Positions 42,348-50,626 of a DNA stretch of 64,000 nt are shown piece after piece (positions within the stretch are counted from its first letter, which is position 1; the number at the start of each line of letters is the position of its first letter). Made by a program: the position numbers and the translations under genes. Source of the DNA: an uncultured Devosia sp. (GTDB lineage: Bacteria > Pseudomonadota > Alphaproteobacteria > Rhizobiales > Devosiaceae); contig NZ_CAMLHM010000001.1 in NCBI RefSeq assembly GCF_946479885.1, positions 1-64,000 of the forward strand, in the 5' to 3' direction. The notes beneath the pieces were generated by a model, which was not told the DNA's origin, did not search any database, and was given only the letters and a program-made list of their open reading frames with translations.

Positions 42348-42716
42348 GTGTCGAACGCGCTCGCACGTCGGCTGCGCCAGCAATCAACGCCCGCTGAGAT
42401 CAGCTTCTGGATCGCCATCCACACGCTACGGCAGGGAGGCTGGCACTTTCGCCGACAGGCGCCGATCGGGCCGTACATAGTTGATTTCGTCTGCAAGAGA
42501 GCCAAGCTCGTCTTCGAGATTGACGGCGACAGTCACTATACTGACGAAGGAATCGCCCGCGATGCCATTCGGACGGATTACCTAGAGTCACGTGGATATC
42601 GAGTGGTCCGGTTTACTAACCTGGACCTGATCAATCCAGATGGCGTGTTTGAGATGGTCAGCGGTCTTCTAGAGGATACCCCCTCCCACCCTCCCCCTGA
42701 TAGGGGGAGGAGCTGA
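42348..42716 (+). CDS. DUF559 (Vsr-like endonuclease fold) protein with repeat-derived C-terminus
   Basis: This 122-residue protein of the DUF559 family is predicted to have a restriction-endonuclease-like fold: RRLRQQSTPAEISFWIAIHT (about 8-27), FRRQAPIGPYIVDFVCKRAK (about 34-53), and LVFEIDGDSHYTDE carrying the acidic active-site pattern. The next strand ESRGYRVVRFTNLDLINPDG fits too. The start is GTG. The coding sequence runs into palindromic repeat A copy 2: the last about 12 residues (SHPPPDRGRS) and the stop codon come from the repeat. The biological role of DUF559 is unknown. Confidence 0.8.
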   Translation: MSNALARRLRQQSTPAEISFWIAIHTLRQGGWHFRRQAPIGPYIVDFVCKRAKLVFEIDGDSHYTDEGIARDAIRTDYLESRGYRVVRFTNLDLINPDGVFEMVSGLLEDTPSHPPPDRGRS

Positions 42717-42810
42717 TCCAGAGTTTGGCACGATCTCTCGCGCCCCACCGCTCGGATTCCTCCCCCTATCAGGGGGAGGCTAGGAGGGGGTATCCAACGA
42801 GGACTCTTCG
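42677..42810. repeat. Composite palindromic repeat, family A copy 2
   Basis: Same layout as 31048-31181: TACCCCCTCC outer arm, CCTCCCCCTGATAGGGGGAGG hairpin without the last bases, central GGCACGATCTC, CGGATTCCTCCCCC hairpin and a TATCCAACGAGGACTC tail. Its left arm overlaps the end of the DUF559 gene by 40 bases. Confidence 0.8.
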
Positions 42811-42824
42811 CGCGGCGCCGTACG

Positions 42825-44144
42825 CTAAAGCGCCTCCAGAAACCGCATTGGCTGACCCACACTCGGTGTCACCAGCTCCCCCTGCCACATCACCGTGTTG
42901 CCGCGCACGATCGTGCCGACCGGCCAGCCGGTCACTTCGACGCCGTCATAGGGGGTCCAGCCGACGCGTGACTTCACCCAGTCATTGGTGATGGTCTCGC
43001 GGCGCTTCAGATCCACCACGGTGAAATCGGCGTCATAGCCCACCGCGATCCGGCCCTTGTTGGCGATGCCGAACAAGCGGTTCGGTCCGGCGCTGGTCAT
43101 GTCGACGAAGCGCTGCAGGCTGAGCTTTCCGGCATTCACGTGGTCCAGCATAACAGGCACCAGTGTCTGCACCCCGGTCATGCCGGAATGGCTCTGGGGA
43201 TAGGCGTGGTCCTTTTCCTCGCGCGTATGGGGGGCGTGGTCGGAGCCCAGGATATCGGCGACGCCGTTCTCGACACCCTTCCAGATGCCGTCGCGATGGG
43301 CCTTGTCACGCACCGGCGGGTTCATCTGCGCATAGGTGCCAAGGCGGGTATAGGCCGTCTCGTCCAGCGTCAGGTGATGCGGGGTAACCTCGACGCTGGC
43401 CACGTCCTTGTGGTCAGCGAGGTAGATGATCTCTTCCTTGGTCGAGATATGCAGCACGTGGATGCGCTTGCCGGTCTTTCGCGCCAGGTTCACCAGCCGC
43501 GTCGTGCAGCTCATGGCCACTTCGGGGGAGCGCCAGACCGGATGGCTACTGGGATCGCCCGGCACGCGCAGATGCTTGCGCTCTTCGAGCATGTATTCGT
43601 CTTCGGAGTGGAAGGCGGCGCGGCGTGAAATGGCCCGCAGGATCGCCTCGACGCCGGCGTCGTCCTGCACCAGCAGCGAGCCGGTGGACGAGCCCATGAA
43701 CACCTTCACCCCGGCGCAACCGGGTAGCCGCTCCAGCGCGGCGAGCTCGCCGACATTTTCGTGGGTGCCACCGATATAGAAGGCGAAGTCGCAATGCATG
43801 CGGTTGGTGCCGGCAGCGATCTTGGCCTCGAAGGTTTCGCGCGTCGTGGTCAGCGGATTGGTATTGGGCATTTCGAACACGCCCGTCACGCCGCCCATCA
43901 CCGCCGACAGCGACCCCGATTCAAGGTCTTCCTTATGCGTCAGGCCCGGTTCGCGGAAATGCACCTGCGTGTCGATGACGCCGGGCAGGATGTGCAGCCC
44001 CTTGCAGTCCACGACCTCAGCGGCGTCACCGCCGACATTGCCCAGCGCCACGATCCGCCCGGCACGGACCGCGATATCGGCGAGCCCCTCGCCGTCCTGG
44101 TTGACCACGGTGGCGTTCTTGAAAATCGTATCGTACTGCGCCAT
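42825..44144 (-). CDS. Dihydroorotase-like amidohydrolase
   Basis: This 439-residue protein is of the class I dihydroorotase group. The start (LHILPGVIDTQVHFREPGLT), EMPNTNPLTTT, the lysine motif GVKVFMGSSTG (the carbamate lysine), HSEDEYML, HVLHIST and the final LGSDHAPHT aspartate are present. Instead of the expected HxH at the N-terminus it has QVH (Gln then His), so one metal ligand is missing; similar proteins of other proteobacteria also look like this. It would belong to pyrimidine synthesis, but another, complete dihydroorotase may exist elsewhere in the genome. It is divergent from the ygfZ-like gene. Confidence 0.85.
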   Translation of the reverse strand: MAQYDTIFKNATVVNQDGEGLADIAVRAGRIVALGNVGGDAAEVVDCKGLHILPGVIDTQVHFREPGLTHKEDLESGSLSAVMGGVTGVFEMPNTNPLTTTRETFEAKIAAGTNRMHCDFAFYIGGTHENVGELAALERLPGCAGVKVFMGSSTGSLLVQDDAGVEAILRAISRRAAFHSEDEYMLEERKHLRVPGDPSSHPVWRSPEVAMSCTTRLVNLARKTGKRIHVLHISTKEEIIYLADHKDVASVEVTPHHLTLDETAYTRLGTYAQMNPPVRDKAHRDGIWKGVENGVADILGSDHAPHTREEKDHAYPQSHSGMTGVQTLVPVMLDHVNAGKLSLQRFVDMTSAGPNRLFGIANKGRIAVGYDADFTVVDLKRRETITNDWVKSRVGWTPYDGVEVTGWPVGTIVRGNTVMWQGELVTPSVGQPMRFLEAL

Positions 44145-44210
44145 GTCTTGATCCCGCCCTGCCTGTACAGGGCCGGTTTAACGGACGCCCCGTCCGAGAG
44201 GCAAGTCAGC

Positions 44211-45047
44211 ATGACGATCTATCTGCGCGCCGACCGCGCCGTGTTCCGCTTTTCCGGCCCCGATGCCCATAAGCTGCTCAATGATGTGGTCACCGGCCAC
44301 ATACCCAGTGAAGGCGAAGGGAATGGCGAGGTCGCTGCGGCCTGGGCGCTGCTATCGGCGCAAGGCAAGATTCTGGCCGAGGGCCTCGCCGGCTACGCGC
44401 AGGATGCGCTCTGGCTCGACGTGCACCAGTCGGTCGCCGACGATTTCTTCAAGCGCATGAAGATGTATCGGCTCCGGGCGCAGGTTGACATCGACGACCT
44501 GCGCGAAACCCATCGGGTCGGTTTCGCCCAGGATGCAGAGCCAGGCTTCGTCCATCACACCGACCGTTATGGTCCGATGGATATGGGCTGGCGGACCATC
44601 GCCCCGGTCGAGGCTACGGAGGGCTGGGTTGGCGATGACAGCCACTACCATGGCGAGCGCATCGGGGCCGGTATAAGTCATCAGGGCAACGACTTCCCCG
44701 CCAACGACGCCTTCGCCCACGATATCGGCCTCGACATCCTCGACGGCATCGACTTCAAGAAAGGCTGCTATGTCGGCCAGGAGGTCGTCAGTCGCATGAA
44801 ACATCGCGGCACGGCCCGCCGCCGCCCGGTTATCGTCTCGGGGATCGATGCGCCAGCCGGCAGCCCGGTTGTTGCCGGCGGCCGCGAGGCCGGCACGATC
44901 GGTCAGGTGGTCGATGGCAGTGCCGTCGCCATCCTGCGGCTCGACCGCATCACCGATGCCTCGGCAGTGACAGTGGGCGACAAACCCGTTTCCGTCGCCC
45001 TGCCCGTCTGGGCTACTTATCAGTTTGGCGATGTGGCGGAGGAGTAG
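44211..45047 (+). CDS. YgfZ/GcvT-like folate-binding Fe-S assembly protein
   Basis: This 278-residue protein has the YgfZ signature KGCYVGQEVVSRMKHRG (about 184-200), with the cysteine central to the motif, and an N-terminal aminomethyltransferase-like domain. YgfZ binds tetrahydrofolate and helps maintain certain Fe-S enzymes. The ATG at 44211 follows a GAGAGG ribosome site; an upstream frame to 43761 is the shadow of the opposite dihydroorotase. It is divergent from the dihydroorotase gene, an arrangement common in Rhizobiales. The C-terminal domain VIVSGIDAPAGSPVVAGG is typical. Confidence 0.88.
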   Translation: MTIYLRADRAVFRFSGPDAHKLLNDVVTGHIPSEGEGNGEVAAAWALLSAQGKILAEGLAGYAQDALWLDVHQSVADDFFKRMKMYRLRAQVDIDDLRETHRVGFAQDAEPGFVHHTDRYGPMDMGWRTIAPVEATEGWVGDDSHYHGERIGAGISHQGNDFPANDAFAHDIGLDILDGIDFKKGCYVGQEVVSRMKHRGTARRRPVIVSGIDAPAGSPVVAGGREAGTIGQVVDGSAVAILRLDRITDASAVTVGDKPVSVALPVWATYQFGDVAEE

Positions 45048-45135
45048 CGCCCTTCACACAGTTTAGCGAATCGTACCCAACTGCTAGGATTGTTCGAACC
45101 AATCGATCGCATATTCATCGCAGTTTTGGGGCACC

Positions 45136-45738
45136 ATGGCACGCGCTAGCACTCGCGCCTGGCAACGCATGTTGTCCGGGCGCCGGCTTGATATTCTCGA
45201 CCCGTCGCCGATGGATGTCGAACTCAGCGACATCGCCCATGGCCTCGCCCGCGTGGCCCGCTGGAATGGGCAGACGCATGGCGATTACCCGTTTTCGGTG
45301 GCACAGCACTCGGTGCTGGTGCTCGAACTGTTCCGCGCCCACAACCCCGGTTGCGACCCCGTCTCGCAGGCTCAGGCCCTGCTGCACGATGCCCCCGAAT
45401 ATGTGATGGGCGACATCATCTCCCCCTTCAAGGCGGCGATGGGCGGCAATTACAAGGACGTGGAAAATCGTCTGCTGTCAGCTGTTTACCTGCGCTTTTC
45501 GCTGCCCGCTGCCATGCCGGCCGCCCTTGCCAAGCAGGTCAAGAAGGCCGACCGCGAAGCCGCCTTCTTCGAGGCGATCCACCTTGCCGGCTTCGAGGAT
45601 GGCGAGGCCCGCAAGTTCTTCGGCGAGCCCAGCCTGCCGGCCTTCGACGTGGAGGCCTTCGACCGGCTGATCCGCCCATGGCCGACGCGCGAAGCGCATG
45701 ACCGCTTCATCGCCGCCTTCGAGGCGCTCTCGGTCTAG
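45136..45738 (+). CDS. HD-domain phosphohydrolase (YfbR-like)
   Basis: This 200-residue metal-dependent phosphohydrolase has the HD motif LLHDAPEYVMGDIISPFKA (about 89-107) and the upstream histidine of the same site in FSVAQHSVLVLELF. A conserved YfbR-like N-terminus GRRLDILDPSPMDVELSDIA is present. It likely dephosphorylates deoxynucleotides or another small phosphate ester. It is monocistronic, 89 bases after ygfZ, on the same strand. I see no strong start signal; ATG 45136 gives the normal family length. Confidence 0.87.
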   Translation: MARASTRAWQRMLSGRRLDILDPSPMDVELSDIAHGLARVARWNGQTHGDYPFSVAQHSVLVLELFRAHNPGCDPVSQAQALLHDAPEYVMGDIISPFKAAMGGNYKDVENRLLSAVYLRFSLPAAMPAALAKQVKKADREAAFFEAIHLAGFEDGEARKFFGEPSLPAFDVEAFDRLIRPWPTREAHDRFIAAFEALSV

Positions 45739-45859
45739 CCTCCACCCCGCCTGTGGAGATTAACCCTAACAAACAATGAACTTTGCCCAATCCGGGCGCT
45801 TATGGTTTCTAAACCGTTAAGACAATGTCGCCATTCGCTTCATTTCGGGACGGAACGCC

Positions 45860-46369
45860 ATGAACCTGCCAGATCGCCGCTTGCTGCTCGGCATGACCCT
45901 GGGCGCCGTCTGCGCAACGGCCCTCGGTGCCATTGGCCCGGGCATGGTTTTTGAAGCCCTGGCCGATGAACTGGCTCCGGGCGGCATCGACGCCGCCAGC
46001 CTGGTGAAGTTCGAAGGCCGCGACTATGTCGTCGACTATGACGACTGGGTCGCCACCGACCCGCTCTCGACGGTGCGCGTCAAAAAGGTCGAGGCCGGCA
46101 AGGTGAGCTACGTGACCATCACCACGACCGCGACCGGCACCTATTCGACCGACGCGATGTTTTCCAACCACGTCCAGTATCCGGGGATCAGCGTCGAGCA
46201 GGATCCGAGCGATACCTACAATCGCTTCTCCTATTGGAGCGGCGGCAAGTGGTTCAGCTTCGGCACGGCCTACGGCGACTCGTTCTTCTATTATCGCGAC
46301 CGCAATGTCGGCGTTTCGCGTAGAGGCGACATCACCTGCGTTTCGGGCGCCGGCTACCGCATCTGCTGA
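45860..46369 (+). CDS. Secreted hypothetical protein
   Basis: This 169-residue protein starts with a possible twin-arginine-like N-terminus (PDRRLLLGMTLGAVCATALG) and continues with a beta-rich Tyr/Ser/Asp region (DPSDTYNRFSYWSGGKWFSF). Two cysteines near the end (ITCVSGAGYRIC) could pair. It is not recognised as a known family. The preceding 121-bp gap is AT-richer than the region and contains a repeat-like GTTAACC/TAACCC word, but no promoter I can define. It is convergent with the SleB-like gene, directly abutting it (46369/46370). Confidence 0.65.
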   Translation: MNLPDRRLLLGMTLGAVCATALGAIGPGMVFEALADELAPGGIDAASLVKFEGRDYVVDYDDWVATDPLSTVRVKKVEAGKVSYVTITTTATGTYSTDAMFSNHVQYPGISVEQDPSDTYNRFSYWSGGKWFSFGTAYGDSFFYYRDRNVGVSRRGDITCVSGAGYRIC

Positions 46370-47413
46370 TCAGCCGAACAGCCAGCCGCTCTTAAACTTG
46401 TAGAAGACGTGCAGCCCGATCTGGGTGAGCTTGGTCATGCGTGGAGCCCAGGCAGGACGCACATAGGTTGCGTGGTAGTGCGTCGCGTTGGCGACCTCGG
46501 TCAGATAGAGTTCGCCATTGGTGAAGCGCTTGGCAATGTCCTCAGCTTGGGCCCAGGACTGGCGGTCATTGATGGTCTCGGGAATGCCGTCGCAGGCGAA
46601 TGAGAACTGGCAGGAATTGCGCCGGCTCTGATTCTGGAACACCACGCCGCAGATCGTATCGGGATAGCGGTAGTCCTTGACGCGGTTGAGCACGACCTGC
46701 GCCACGGCCACCTGGCCGCGATAGCTTTCGCCGCGCGCTTCGAAATAGATCGCGGTGGCGAGGCACCACAGTTCCTTGTCGGAGACCTGCATGGCCGTAC
46801 CGGTCGAGAACCCGCCCGTAACCGGCGCGGTGGCGCGGGCATAGGCCAGCTGCTGGGAGGCGATCGCCGGCATGGGGGTGGTGGAGGCAGGGGCTATCCC
46901 GGCGATGGCGTCGAGCGCGGCAGCGCCCGATGGATCGATCGAGGCGATCGACATGCGTGGCCCGATTTCGACGTCGCCCGTCGCCTCGATGGCGACATCG
47001 GCGAGCCGCGACTGGCCCAGATCGGTGGGATCCGCGGGGCCGGCGCGCAAGGCAGCGAGACGGATGCGGACTTCTTCAAAGCTGCGGGAAACGGCGAGCA
47101 CGTCGACGGCTGGACGCAGGCGATCGGTCTTTTCGGCCCGGTTGGGACCGGTGAAGCTGGCCGTTTCGAACAGATGGTCGACCGAACCTGTTATGACCGG
47201 GTCGACGCCCGAGTAGGAAATGCTGGCGGCGACGAGCTGGACCTCGGACGGCAGAGCGTCGGCAAGGTCGGAAGCGGGGCCAAAGGCGCCGTTGGTGAGC
47301 CCGACATAGCCGAGGCCACAAAAAATCCCAACGACCAGAAGCCTGGCGAAGGGATGTCGGCGAACCGCTCTGACCGGGCGCGACTGCACCGGCCGGTGGG
47401 AAGAAGCCATCAA
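46370..47413 (-). CDS. SleB-type cell wall hydrolase
   Basis: This 347-residue protein has an N-terminal membrane anchor (ARLLVVGIFCGLGYVGLT) and a long variable region (about 45-190), followed by a Hydrolase_2/SleB domain. The domain is LWCLATAIYFEARGESYRGQ (residues about 215-234), with the catalytic Glu in YFEARGE, VAQVVLNRVKDYRYPDTICG, and GVVFQNQSRRNSCQFSFACD. Such proteins cut the peptidoglycan glycan strand and are often required for septum splitting or germination; the exact role is open. It is a single gene on the minus strand with a 200-bp gap upstream. Confidence 0.87.
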   Translation of the reverse strand: MMASSHRPVQSRPVRAVRRHPFARLLVVGIFCGLGYVGLTNGAFGPASDLADALPSEVQLVAASISYSGVDPVITGSVDHLFETASFTGPNRAEKTDRLRPAVDVLAVSRSFEEVRIRLAALRAGPADPTDLGQSRLADVAIEATGDVEIGPRMSIASIDPSGAAALDAIAGIAPASTTPMPAIASQQLAYARATAPVTGGFSTGTAMQVSDKELWCLATAIYFEARGESYRGQVAVAQVVLNRVKDYRYPDTICGVVFQNQSRRNSCQFSFACDGIPETINDRQSWAQAEDIAKRFTNGELYLTEVANATHYHATYVRPAWAPRMTKLTQIGLHVFYKFKSGWLFG

Positions 47414-47612
47414 ACGCTACTCAACGCTACGCAACAAAACTACTGGTCGGCGAAAGTGACGCTAAAATGCCGACGTCCGTGATGATGTCTGATTAGGGTT
47501 AGCGCTCGGTAAACAGGCTTTGAGGCGCAGCAATGGGTTAACCATGGCGGGCATCGGGCAGAAGTGTGAACGGCGGATTTGTCGCAGCTTGCGGCGGCGG
47601 CCGGAGAGGCCG

Positions 47613-48164
47613 CTAGAGCCCGCAGGCGGCCCGAACCGGGGCGATCTTGCCGGCGAAATCCTCGACCCGATAGCGCACGGTGAGCGAGCGGGAACTGACC
47701 GGCGTGACCCGCACGGTGAGATTGGTTGCCCCCTCCACGCTCTGGATAAAGGCCAGGGCCTCGCGATTATTGTCGAGCACGATGGCGGTGTTGCTGGCGT
47801 TGACGGGCAGCGTGCGGCTGCGGGCCGCCTGCAGGTCGAACTGCCAGGTGATACCGGCATCATTGCCCAGGGCGGACATGGTGTTGCCGGCAAAGGCGAA
47901 GGCGACGCTCAACACACCCGCCTCACAGGCGACGGTGATTGTGGCCGGCTGGCGCCCATTGGGACGGGCCGGCACAAGCTGCTCGGATTGGAACACCACG
48001 CTGTCGGCGGTGGGGGCTGGGACAGCGAAGGCCGCGTCGAAGCAGGCCAGCCGCTCAGCGTCGGCGGCGATCGTGGTGCATTGTGCACCCACCGCCTGGG
48101 CCATGGCAGCCGGCATGGACACATTGAGCAGCGGCAGCAGCGCCAGAACCGGCAAAACTCTCAC
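47613..48164 (-). CDS. Secreted VasI-like hypothetical protein
   Basis: This protein of about 183 residues has a signal peptide when started from the GTG at 48164 (VRVLPVLALLPLLNVSMPAA, then CTTIAADAERLACFDAAFA). The Cys-x14-Cys pattern with RLACFD resembles VasI-like proteins of type VI secretion loci, but the match is weak and no type VI gene is nearby. Later, a beta-rich domain (VSFAFAGNTMSALG-like) and a C-terminal cysteine follow. The frame extends to 48221. It precedes the PPDK-like gene on the same strand and may share a transcript with it, though 79 bases separate them. Confidence 0.55.
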   Translation of the reverse strand: MRVLPVLALLPLLNVSMPAAMAQAVGAQCTTIAADAERLACFDAAFAVPAPTADSVVFQSEQLVPARPNGRQPATITVACEAGVLSVAFAFAGNTMSALGNDAGITWQFDLQAARSRTLPVNASNTAIVLDNNREALAFIQSVEGATNLTVRVTPVSSRSLTVRYRVEDFAGKIAPVRAACGL

Positions 48165-48243
48165 GTCGGTATCGTCCCCATCCCGTTGCGCCGGCCTCGG
48201 GCCGGGCGCGGTCCCCTTCATATGGGGATCGAAGTCCGGCTAT

Positions 48244-50526
48244 TTAAGCAGAAGCCTGCGCCAGCGTCAGCCGCGCCACCGGGACACGATAGGGTGAGCA
48301 GCTGACATAGTCGACGCCCAGGCCGGCAAAGAACTTCAGCGACGCCGGATCGCCGGCATGTTCGCCACAGATGCCGATCTTGAGCTTGGGATTGGCCGCC
48401 TTTCCGCGCTGGATGGCGATGGCGATCATTTCGCCAACACCCTTCTCGTCGATGTTAACGAAGGGGTCGCGTTCGTAGATCCCCTTGCGCTGGTAGGCCG
48501 CGAGAAAGGTCGGCGCGTCGTCACGAGAAATGCCGAACGTGGTCTGGGTCAGGTCGTTGGTGCCGAAGGAGAAGAAGTCGACCATTTGCGCGATGTCGCC
48601 GGCGCGCAGGCAGGCGCGCGGCAATTCGATCATGGTGCCGAACGCAAAGCGGACCCGGTCGGTGCGCAGCAGGCCCGAATTGGCGGCGATGGCGTTGACC
48701 CGATCGCGCACCCAGGCCACTTCGCTGGCCGTGGAGACGAAGGGCACCATGACCTCGACTGCCACAGGCTCGTTCTGGGTTTCGCTCGCCGCGCGGGCGC
48801 CGGCCATCAAAGCCTGCATCTGCATCTGCAGCATCTCGGGATAGGTGATGGCGAGGCGCACGCCACGATGGCCCAGCATGGGGTTCACCTCGGCGATCCG
48901 TTCGAGGTTGATGCGCAGCGCGCGCACGGCCAGCCCCAGCGATGCTGCGGTTTCCTCGATTTCCTCATCGCTGCGCGGCAGGAATTCGTGCAAAGGCGGA
49001 TCGAACAGGCGGACGGTGACCGGCAGCCCCTGCATGGTGGAGAACAGGGCCGAATAGTCCCCGGTCTGATAATCCACCAGGCCGTTGATCGCCCGGCTGC
49101 GATCGCTCTCGTCCTCGCTGAGAATGACGCGGCGCAAGGCCACCATGCGTTCGGGCGAGAAGAACATATGCTCCGAGCGCGCCAGGCCGATGCCCTCGGC
49201 GCCGAAGCTCAGTGCCGTCTTGGCCGAATCCACCGTCTCGACATTGGTGCGCACCGCGATGGTGCGGCTGGCATCGGACCAGCCGAGCAGCGTGCCGATG
49301 GCGCCGCCGATATGGGGCTGGGCCAGCGACAGCTGCCCGGCATAGACGTGTCCGTCGCTGCCATCAATGGTCAGGCGGTCGCCGGTGCGGAATTCGCGGT
49401 CGCCAATAGTGCAGACCATCTCCACCGCATCGACCGACAGGGTACGGACACCAGCGACGCAGGGCTTGCCGGTGATGCGCGCAATGACGCCGGCATGGCT
49501 CGACATGCCGCCGCGCGCCGTCAGAATGCCGGTGGCGGCCTTCATACCCTCGATATCGGCGGGGCCGGTTTCGGTGACCACGAGAATGCAGTGTTTGCCC
49601 CGCGCCCGCATGCGCGCGGCGTCCTCGGGGTTGAAGACGACAATGCCGCTGGCCGCGCCGGGGGAGACGCCGAGCCCGATCGCGATGGGCGCTGCGCCCT
49701 CGGTGGACCGCAACCGCGGATGCAGCAATTGCGCCAGGCGGTTCGGATCGACGCGGCTCACTGCATTCTGCGCCGACCAGATCTTGCGATTGACGCGATC
49801 GACCGCCGCCTCGAGGTCCGCGGCGGCAGACACCTGCGAGGGACGCGCGGAGAGAAACACCACCTGCCCGCGCGTAATCGCAACGGTGCAGCACATGTGC
49901 CGCCCCGCCTTGGCGTCGACCAAGGCGACCAGTGCCGTCACAGATTCGGGCAGGCGCGGCAGCGGTGCACCCTGTACCGGCGCGGGGCCCATGGCGCCCG
50001 TGCTGGCGTTGCGGGTCAGAAACTGCTCGACCTCGCCTTCGGCCGCGGCCTGCACCAGCACGATCTGCTTGCCGCGATCCTCGTCGGCGCGGCCGGTCCA
50101 GCCCGGGCCGAAGCCATAACTGTCAAATGCGGCCTTGATCGCCTTGGCCAGCGGTCGCGTCGGATCGACGGAATCCTCGGGATTGGCCGGGGCGGCGATG
50201 CCCATCTTGGCGGGCATCAATCCGCCATTGTGGCTTGCCGCGGAGGTGCGCACGACCAGGGTGGGCGGCTGGGCATCCTTGCCCACCAGCTTGAACAGGC
50301 AGGCGACCCAATGGGTGCGCAACTTGGATTCCCGGCGGGTACGTTCGCTTTGCAGCGCCTCCCAGGCGGCGCGGGTCAGCGCAATGGTCGGTACCGTCGG
50401 AAACCCCGCCTCGCCGACGCGGAAAATCCAGCGTGCCTTGCCGCTGAGCAGCTTGAGCTGGCTGGCGGACAGGTTCGCCTTCCCGATGGCCGGGGCGATC
50501 GCGAACATTTCCTGCGCCAAACTCAC
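48244..50526 (-). CDS. PPDK-like PEP-utilising protein with shortened ATP-grasp half
   Basis: This 760-residue protein is homologous to pyruvate phosphate dikinase (about 880 residues) but its first about 270 residues are reduced. The phosphohistidine domain is intact (ILTARGGMSSHAGVIARITGKPCV read in two parts, His344), as is the PEP/pyruvate barrel (LARSEHMFF, MVPFVSTASEV, FGTMIELPRACL, ICGEHAGDP with Cys720). In the ATP-grasp half VVRTSAASHNGG remains, but the GTGVAFTRNP block is only FLTRNASTG, and the metal Glu and LQTR end block are not recognisable. It may not phosphorylate with ATP in the normal way; it could act as a PEP phosphotransfer or regulatory protein. Confidence 0.85.
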   Translation of the reverse strand: MSLAQEMFAIAPAIGKANLSASQLKLLSGKARWIFRVGEAGFPTVPTIALTRAAWEALQSERTRRESKLRTHWVACLFKLVGKDAQPPTLVVRTSAASHNGGLMPAKMGIAAPANPEDSVDPTRPLAKAIKAAFDSYGFGPGWTGRADEDRGKQIVLVQAAAEGEVEQFLTRNASTGAMGPAPVQGAPLPRLPESVTALVALVDAKAGRHMCCTVAITRGQVVFLSARPSQVSAAADLEAAVDRVNRKIWSAQNAVSRVDPNRLAQLLHPRLRSTEGAAPIAIGLGVSPGAASGIVVFNPEDAARMRARGKHCILVVTETGPADIEGMKAATGILTARGGMSSHAGVIARITGKPCVAGVRTLSVDAVEMVCTIGDREFRTGDRLTIDGSDGHVYAGQLSLAQPHIGGAIGTLLGWSDASRTIAVRTNVETVDSAKTALSFGAEGIGLARSEHMFFSPERMVALRRVILSEDESDRSRAINGLVDYQTGDYSALFSTMQGLPVTVRLFDPPLHEFLPRSDEEIEETAASLGLAVRALRINLERIAEVNPMLGHRGVRLAITYPEMLQMQMQALMAGARAASETQNEPVAVEVMVPFVSTASEVAWVRDRVNAIAANSGLLRTDRVRFAFGTMIELPRACLRAGDIAQMVDFFSFGTNDLTQTTFGISRDDAPTFLAAYQRKGIYERDPFVNIDEKGVGEMIAIAIQRGKAANPKLKIGICGEHAGDPASLKFFAGLGVDYVSCSPYRVPVARLTLAQASA

Positions 50527-50626
50527 TGGTAAGTCCTTGCCTCAATTGAGGGCGCATAATGCCCGTGCGTCCATGCGACCGCAACAAGACTTGACTTGGG
50601 CGGACCACGAAAGCATCTGATCTCAT

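Noticed and set aside
45760..45840. CtrA-type TTAA-N7-TTAA sites in the AT-richer gap before 45860
   Set aside because: TTAACCCTAAC and CCGTTAAG occur, but no pair has the right 7-base spacing.
48358..50532. A 724-residue open frame on the plus strand
   Set aside because: It mirrors the PPDK-like gene on the other strand and its product is His/Gly/Arg-rich without any domain. Long antisense frames are expected at this GC content.
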